Source: an uncultured Clostridia bacterium
GTDB lineage: Bacteria; Bacillota; Clostridia; Oscillospirales; Oscillospiraceae
Length of the DNA: 5,809 bases
Assembly: GCA_945613045.1 (NCBI GenBank)
Contig: CALZAG010000099.1
Span: 1-5,809 of the forward strand
Reading direction: 5' to 3'
Shown piece by piece: positions 5,758 through 5,809 of the stretch. Under the pieces are notes generated by a model, which was given only the letters and a program-made list of their open reading frames with translations, had not been told where the DNA came from and searched no databases. Position 1 is the stretch's first letter. Every line of letters begins with the position of its first letter. Both the position numbers and the translations under genes were made by a program.

Positions 5758-5809
5758 GCGGGCATAGCTCATCCGGTAGAGCGCCACCTTGCCAAGGTGG
5801 AGGTAGCGA
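5758..5809 (+). tRNA. tRNA-Gly (anticodon GCC), 3' end cut by window
   Basis: The 5' two thirds of a tRNA are present. The acceptor 5' strand is GCGGGCA (5758-5764). The D stem is GCTC (5767-5770) with GAGC (5779-5782), around the loop ATCCGGTA. The anticodon stem is CCACC (5784-5788) with GGTGG (5796-5800), enclosing the seven-base loop TTGCCAA; its middle three bases GCC (5791-5793) read glycine codons GGC/GGT. The variable loop AGGTA (5801-5805) and the first four bases of the T stem (5806-5809) follow before the window ends. The T loop, acceptor 3' strand and any encoded CCA lie outside. It may be the first of a tRNA cluster, which cannot be seen here. Confidence 0.95.

Overview
The window looks like a chromosomal segment of a Clostridia-type Firmicute, most likely Ruminococcaceae/Oscillospiraceae. 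The evidence is AGG-type Shine-Dalgarno sites, AT-rich intergenic promoters with consensus TATAAT boxes, coding DNA of moderate G+C with frequent ATA and ATC isoleucine codons, a YitT-family membrane protein, and a topoisomerase pair whose sequence resembles clostridial proteins as I recall them. The species cannot be fixed from the sequence alone.

Layout. Bases 1-131 hold no convincing gene. They contain several inverted repeats and end in a strong intrinsic-terminator hairpin (102-131), probably closing a transcription unit that lies mostly outside the window. An AT-rich promoter region follows (about 141-169). Then come four same-strand genes separated by only 11-12 bases: a GyrB/ParE-type topoisomerase ATPase subunit (236-2230), a small two-helix membrane protein with a four-cysteine zinc ribbon (2243-2527), a GyrA/ParC-type DNA cleavage subunit (2539-4776), and a YitT/DUF2179 membrane protein (4788-5654). 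After a gap of about 100 bases with its own promoter, a tRNA-Gly(GCC) begins at 5758 and is cut by the window end.

How the genes work together. The two large proteins should form one A2B2 type IIA topoisomerase. The B subunit supplies the GHKL ATPase and the TOPRIM metal site; the A subunit supplies the catalytic tyrosine, the C-gate and a beta-pinwheel C-terminal domain. The A subunit has no QRRGGKG GyrA box, so topoisomerase IV-like relaxation/decatenation is more likely than supercoiling. Several normally conserved positions are changed in both subunits, some toward residues typical of eukaryotic topoisomerase II, so this is a divergent lineage and not a textbook gyrase or ParCE. The quinolone-contact serine is alanine.

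The most unusual point of organisation is the small membrane-anchored zinc-ribbon gene set between the two enzyme subunits, with YitT following directly. Co-transcription is well supported by the spacing. A functional link between the topoisomerase and the two membrane proteins is only a hypothesis. I see no CRISPR array, insertion sequence, phage gene or toxin-antitoxin module.
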